Source: Gigaspora margarita
Lineage: Eukaryota > Glomeromycota > Glomeromycetes > Diversisporales > Gigasporaceae
Direction of reading: 5' to 3'
Length of the DNA stretch: 64,000 bases
Assembly (NCBI GenBank): GCA_009809945.1
Contig: WTPW01001002.1
Location: forward strand, 148,447 to 212,446
Shown here: positions 60,271 to 64,000 of the stretch, piece by piece
How positions within the stretch are numbered: the first letter of the stretch is position 1
Layout of the letters: every line of letters starts with the position of its first letter
The notes under the pieces: generated by a model
Database searches by the model: none
What the model was told of the DNA's origin: nothing
The model's input: the letters and a program-made list of their open reading frames with translations, nothing else
Translations under genes and position numbers: made by a program

Positions 60271-60785
60271 ATTATTTTTTATATCCCCTAATTTTATTTC
60301 ATACTCCCAATTTTTTTTTTTTTTGAACTTTGAGCTTGTTTTAATAGAAGCTTTGAATTTTTTTAAAACTTTGAATAAAGCCCAAATCCGACAAACTTTT
60401 TTTTATAAATTCATAGAATTCAAATAAAAAGAGCACACTGAGATATCTTTGCTTCTATTTTAATAGATAATTTGGATTTTTTTTAAAACTTTGAGTAAAA
60501 AATAAGTATCATAGCAACCATATTTTTTTTTTATAATCTACAGGTTTACAAAAAAAAAAAAAAGAAAGTTAATCGAATTGATCTAGTGGCCATTGAGATA
60601 TTTTCGATCAAAAGTTTAGAGACTTTTGTTTGAGATATTTTTGAATTTTTTAAATTTTGAGTGAAGTTATCTAATAACCAATAGACCAAATCTAATAAAC
60701 TTTTTTATTTGAATTCTACGAATTTGATCTGAAATATCTTATGATTTGCAGGGGTACAAATAAAATTGGGGTATAAAAATAATCC
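60271..60785. mobile_element. MITE with CCCCTAATTTTATTT ends
   Basis: Left ATTTTTTATATCCCCTAATT and right AAATTGGGGTATAAAAATAA are inverted repeats. Interior includes the shared module GAATTGATCTAGTGGCCATT (60575) followed by GAGATATTTTCGATCAAAAG. The open frame at 60245-60427 is an artefact. Confidence 0.65.
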
Positions 60786-60991
60786 TTTTAAATTATAATA
60801 AACCTCTCTAATACAATTCCAAATACTGGTTTCAAAAAATATGTAGTTGATTTTTATAAATACAAATTTTCTTATTAGTTTTCTAAATGCATGTCAAAAA
60901 GTTTGATTCCTACAAGTTGCACTTTAAAGAAGCTTGGCTGTAATTGTTAATTATAATTTAATAAAAAATTTGTGCAATATAAAAAGGCGGT

Positions 60992-61749
60992 GCTATTCAT
61001 ACCCCCAAATTTGCTATTCGTACCCCCTGTAAATCAAAATTTTTAATTTTTTTCAAATTTTGAGCGAAGATATCCTGACAACCACCAAGTCAAATTTGTT
61101 GGACGTTTTTTTATAAGGATTTTACAGATCCATAGGATTCAAAGAAAAAAATTTTATTGAATTTGACTTAGTAGTTGTCAAGATATCTTCGCTCAAAGTT
61201 TCAAAAAATTCAAAAAAATTCAAAACGTTATCAAAATAGAAGTTGCGTTCAAACTTTGAGCGAAGATATCTCAACAACCACCAAGTCAAGTTCAATAAAC
61301 TTTTTTTTCTCTTGAGTTCTTTGAATCTATAGAATTCAAATAAAAAAAAGTTCATCGAATTTGACTTGGTAGTTGTCAATTTGGCGCAGCTAATAGCCTT
61401 CTTTTTTTTTTTTTTGAATTCTATGGATTTATAGAGTCCAAATAAAAAAAGTTCATCGATTTTGACTTAGTGGCTATCAAGATATCTTCGCTCAATTTTG
61501 AAAAAATTTTGGCGCAGCTTCTATTTTGATAGTTTGAATTTTTTGAAACTTTGGACGAAGATATCTTGACAACCACCAAGTCAAATTCAATAAAATTTTT
61601 TTTTTCTTTGAATCCTATGTATCTGTAGGACCCATATAAAAAATGTCCATCGAATTTGACTTGATAGTTGTCAGGATATCTTCTCTCAAAATTTGGTAAA
61701 AATTTTAAAAATTTTGATTTACCGGCAAATTTGGGGGTATGAATAGTAA
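60992..61749. mobile_element. MITE with CATACCCCCAAATTTG ends and internal module array
   Basis: Ends GCTATTCATACCCCCAAATT and AATTTGGGGGTATGAATAGT are inverted repeats that continue with GTAAATCAAAATTTTTAA / AAAATTTTGATTTAC. Between them the module TTTGACTTGGTAGTTGTCAA plus ATATCTTCGCTCAAA occurs about seven times in alternating orientation (about 61055-61095, 61155-61200, 61255-61295, 61360, 61458-61495, 61545-61590, 61655-61690). It ends about 100 bases before the start codon of the next gene. The 61122-61379 open frame is a repeat artefact. Confidence 0.8.
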
Positions 61750-61848
61750 CCTATAAAAAACGAAAAGTAAATTAGCACATTTCATGTTACACAGCATCTA
61801 TTTAATTTCTCAAGCCGCGGTCTTACATGAATATCAATATCTCAAAGT

Positions 61849-62523
61849 ATGACATCCGAATTCGAAGCGAAGCATCAAGATATGAGTGATGCTAATAACT
61901 TTACCACTGAGCTAACAAATACTGAAGAGCTCCCTATTCCACCGGATACTGACGATCACTACGCTGATACAAATGTCAAATGGCGTAAACAAGACGATGA
62001 ACCTCTTTTATATAGAGATAAGTATATTGCTGTTACGACTACTTACTTATATATTTTTAATTACTACATGCCGGATGGGAAAGATAAGGCAATTGCTTTC
62101 ACAAGTATAAAAAATATCCAAACTGATAAAGAGGCTCATGTTTCCGACTGGGCATATCAAAAATGGTAAGTCTAGTTTGTTGGATATTTAATTTGTTGAT
62201 TTTTTATTTGCATTTTTTCTTATATGCATGTCCTATTACTTGAAGGGGCGCTGGATCAATAGATCTTTGGGTATGGTAAACTCTAATAAATTTTTAAATG
62301 CATCTGAATTGCTGGATTATCTCATTGATTAATTGAATTTTTTATTAACCAGTGGGCAAAAGATTTTGGAAGATGGAAGGGCCATGATTTGTGTGTGATT
62401 GTTACCGTTGATCGTGGTATGGTCAAACGAAAAGGATTTACTATGGAAAATGTTAAGGGCCTGCATATTCTCAAAGAAGCTTGGAAAAAAGCAAATGGAT
62501 TACCCTACGAAGATGATGGATAA
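61849..62523 (+). CDS. Conserved small protein with PH-like fold
   Basis: Three exons: 61849-62165, 62246-62270 (a 25-base microexon), 62353-62523; 170 residues, all introns GT-AG with frames closing to a TAA at 62521. The first ~45 residues are acidic and disordered. From VKWRKQDDEPLLYRDKYIAV on, alternating strands (TTTYLYIFNYYM, KAIAFTSIKNIQ) and an ending helix (ENVKGLHILKEAWKKA) look like a small pleckstrin-homology-like domain. A Trp/Gly-rich middle (KWGAGSIDLWWAKDFGRWKG) is reminiscent of a family seen in bacteria and fungi without known function. I do not recognise a named orthologue; lipid binding would be speculation. Confidence 0.75.
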
Positions 62524-63608
62524 TCGTATAGAACTATTAGCCAATGATATTCATATTACCTCGCTATCGTACAATCACAGAATATTTGTTACATATTTAA
62601 ATTTATTTAAAACCCTTAAAAATTGCAGGATTTAAGTCATTGTAACATTTATAGTATCCGAAAGTGTAAGGTATCTATTAGATTTTTGATTATAAAATAA
62701 TAATAACATATTTAATTTTAATTAAAATTTTACATAGCTAATAATATCGAACGTGATTTTAGTGACATTTCGAAGAATTTTCTGTTATGATCCATTCAAT
62801 GTTGTCAATTTTCGTGGTTATAGTTAAATGCCACTTTATATGATGTGGTGTAGTCGGCATAGTCGCATCAAATATAAATATCTTAAATTTAAAATCGAAA
62901 AACCTTTTTTCTATAAACAAATCTACTTGTCACCAGCGGTGATAGTCATTTTTGGCCAATAACCTGATTCATATGGTGCAGGAAATCTTAACTCACAAAT
63001 ATAATAGATGATCTTTAAAATCTATTAACTTTCTAAAAAAAAATTTTAAAAAACTAACTGGTAATTTTGTTTTTCAAGACAAGTTCTACAAAATTACCTG
63101 TCAGATTTTAAAAATAATCACTATAAAAAGTTAATAGCTTTTAAAAATATTAAAAACAAAAATTGAAATATAATTAAAAACTTTGATTTTTTATTATAAA
63201 ATTTTTTTTGACCATTCAAAATTCAAATTTAAATAATAAAATTTTTTAAAAAAATTTTTAATTGGATTTGTCATATGGGCCAATTTTTGGAATTAGTAAT
63301 AACTTTTAACATACTAGTTTATTTTAAATAATTTATTACCAAAATAATCTCCTCAATGAGGTGATTTTAACAAGCCCAAAATCATTAAAATCCAATCACA
63401 GGATTCCAAGATTCATATAGATTAATTAAAATTTTAATTAATAAAACTAATTTTTAACCAATAAAATTGGCCAAAATAATGTTTGTGTAACTAATTTCAT
63501 TGGCATAACCCAGCTCTACCAGGAGTCTAGACACTTTTGCAGTAACGTGACCATCATGTGATGTGGCGTATTCGGATTAACTTTTTGGCTTTATTGTTAA
63601 GGTTAGGG
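62524..63608. other. Intergenic; MITE remnant at 63330-63430
   Basis: No gene. 63340-63425 (TCTCCTCAATGAGGTGATTT, AACAAGCCCAAAATCATTAA, CAGGATTCCAAGATTCATAT) matches the interior of the Harbinger-like MITE at 26125-26981 (inverted relative to 26700-26780), so it is a remnant of that family. Confidence 0.5.
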
Positions 63609-63848
63609 TTAGGGTTGGCAATGGATATACTCCATTGAAAACTTGCAAACCAATGGAGCCAATGGAACCAATGGAACCAATGGAGTCAATAGAGCCAATG
63701 GAATTAGTTATTAGTTATTAACAAATACTATATTATAAGCTAGTTGGCCTCCATTGGCTCCATTCACAAATTATTCTCAATGGAGCAATGGAGTGGTGCC
63801 AATGGAGTTGTTCTCCATTCACCCCAATGGATAAATGTGCCAACCCTA
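63609..63848. mobile_element. hAT-like MITE, 'CAATGGAG' family, copy 2
   Basis: 240 bp between GGTTAGGG direct repeats (63601-63608, 63849-63856). Ends TAGGGTTGGCAATGG and TGCCAACCCTA are inverted; interior is made of AATGGAGCCAATGG-type repeats as at 55907-56028. The target is itself a TTAGGG-like tract, so the 8-bp duplication is less certain than for the other copy. Confidence 0.75.
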
Positions 63849-64000
63849 GGTTAGGGTTAGGGTTCATGGATATAGCCTTAGAGGGTCACTATCTATATGT
63901 AAAATCGTGTTCTGGACATTTTTATGTAGTTTTTAAGGCTGATTTAAACACTAGCTTTCAAGTATTTTCGCTCTTTTCTCTTTTTTTCTTCTTGTACACG
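63849..64000. other. Short telomere-like TTAGGG tract and unresolved end
   Basis: GGTTAGGGTTAGGGTT at 63849-63864, the fungal telomere motif but only two to three units, so interstitial. The last ~130 bases continue past the window with no recognisable feature. Confidence 0.45.

Noticed and set aside
61122-61379. 85-codon minus-strand open frame
   Set aside because: Made of the alternating internal modules of a MITE.

Overview
The window is very AT-rich fungal DNA and looks like arbuscular mycorrhizal fungus sequence (Glomeromycotina, Rhizophagus-like). This is an inference from a MATA-type HMG-box gene, short-intron genes for conserved eukaryotic proteins, and a dense load of decayed transposons, foldback elements and A/T-rich satellites. 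No database search was possible.

Five host genes are supported. They are a single-exon MATA-HMG protein (2754-3674, +); mitochondrial octanoyltransferase LIP2 in four exons (4457-5607, +); a homeodomain transcription factor in two exons (20443-21965, -); the autophagy protease ATG4 in nine exons (56715-59323, +); and a small PH-like conserved protein in three exons (61849-62523, +). Splice sites were read by eye and all frames close. The genes sit in two clusters (2.7-5.6 kb and 56.7-62.5 kb) with the homeodomain gene alone between them. They are functionally unrelated and show no operon-like logic.

The rest is mobile-element landscape. 0.9-2 kb: a 963-bp foldback. 5.8-20 kb: many small inverted-repeat elements (MITEs), tRNA-derived SINE-like copies and a trinucleotide-rich tandem array. 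24.0-35.8 kb: a large composite unit with long terminal inverted repeats holding a ~250-bp tandem array, a Harbinger-like MITE (with an assembly gap) and a nearly full-length but decayed LINE, itself hit by a TA-target MITE. 37.6-42.5 kb: a giant imperfect palindrome of the same satellite family, with two tandem units in one arm and five in the other, one of them interrupted by a hAT-like MITE. 43.9-45.8 kb: a third copy of that family. 47.6-50.0 kb: a broken pogo/CENP-B-like transposase. 50-55 kb: further MITEs and SINEs. 60-64 kb: MITEs around the PH-like gene.

The most interesting observations are the six-fold ~50-residue repeat in the LINE ORF1 protein, a ~30-nt internal module shared by MITE families with unrelated ends, the layered insertion history that can be read base by base, and several hAT-like miniature elements with clean 8-bp target duplications.
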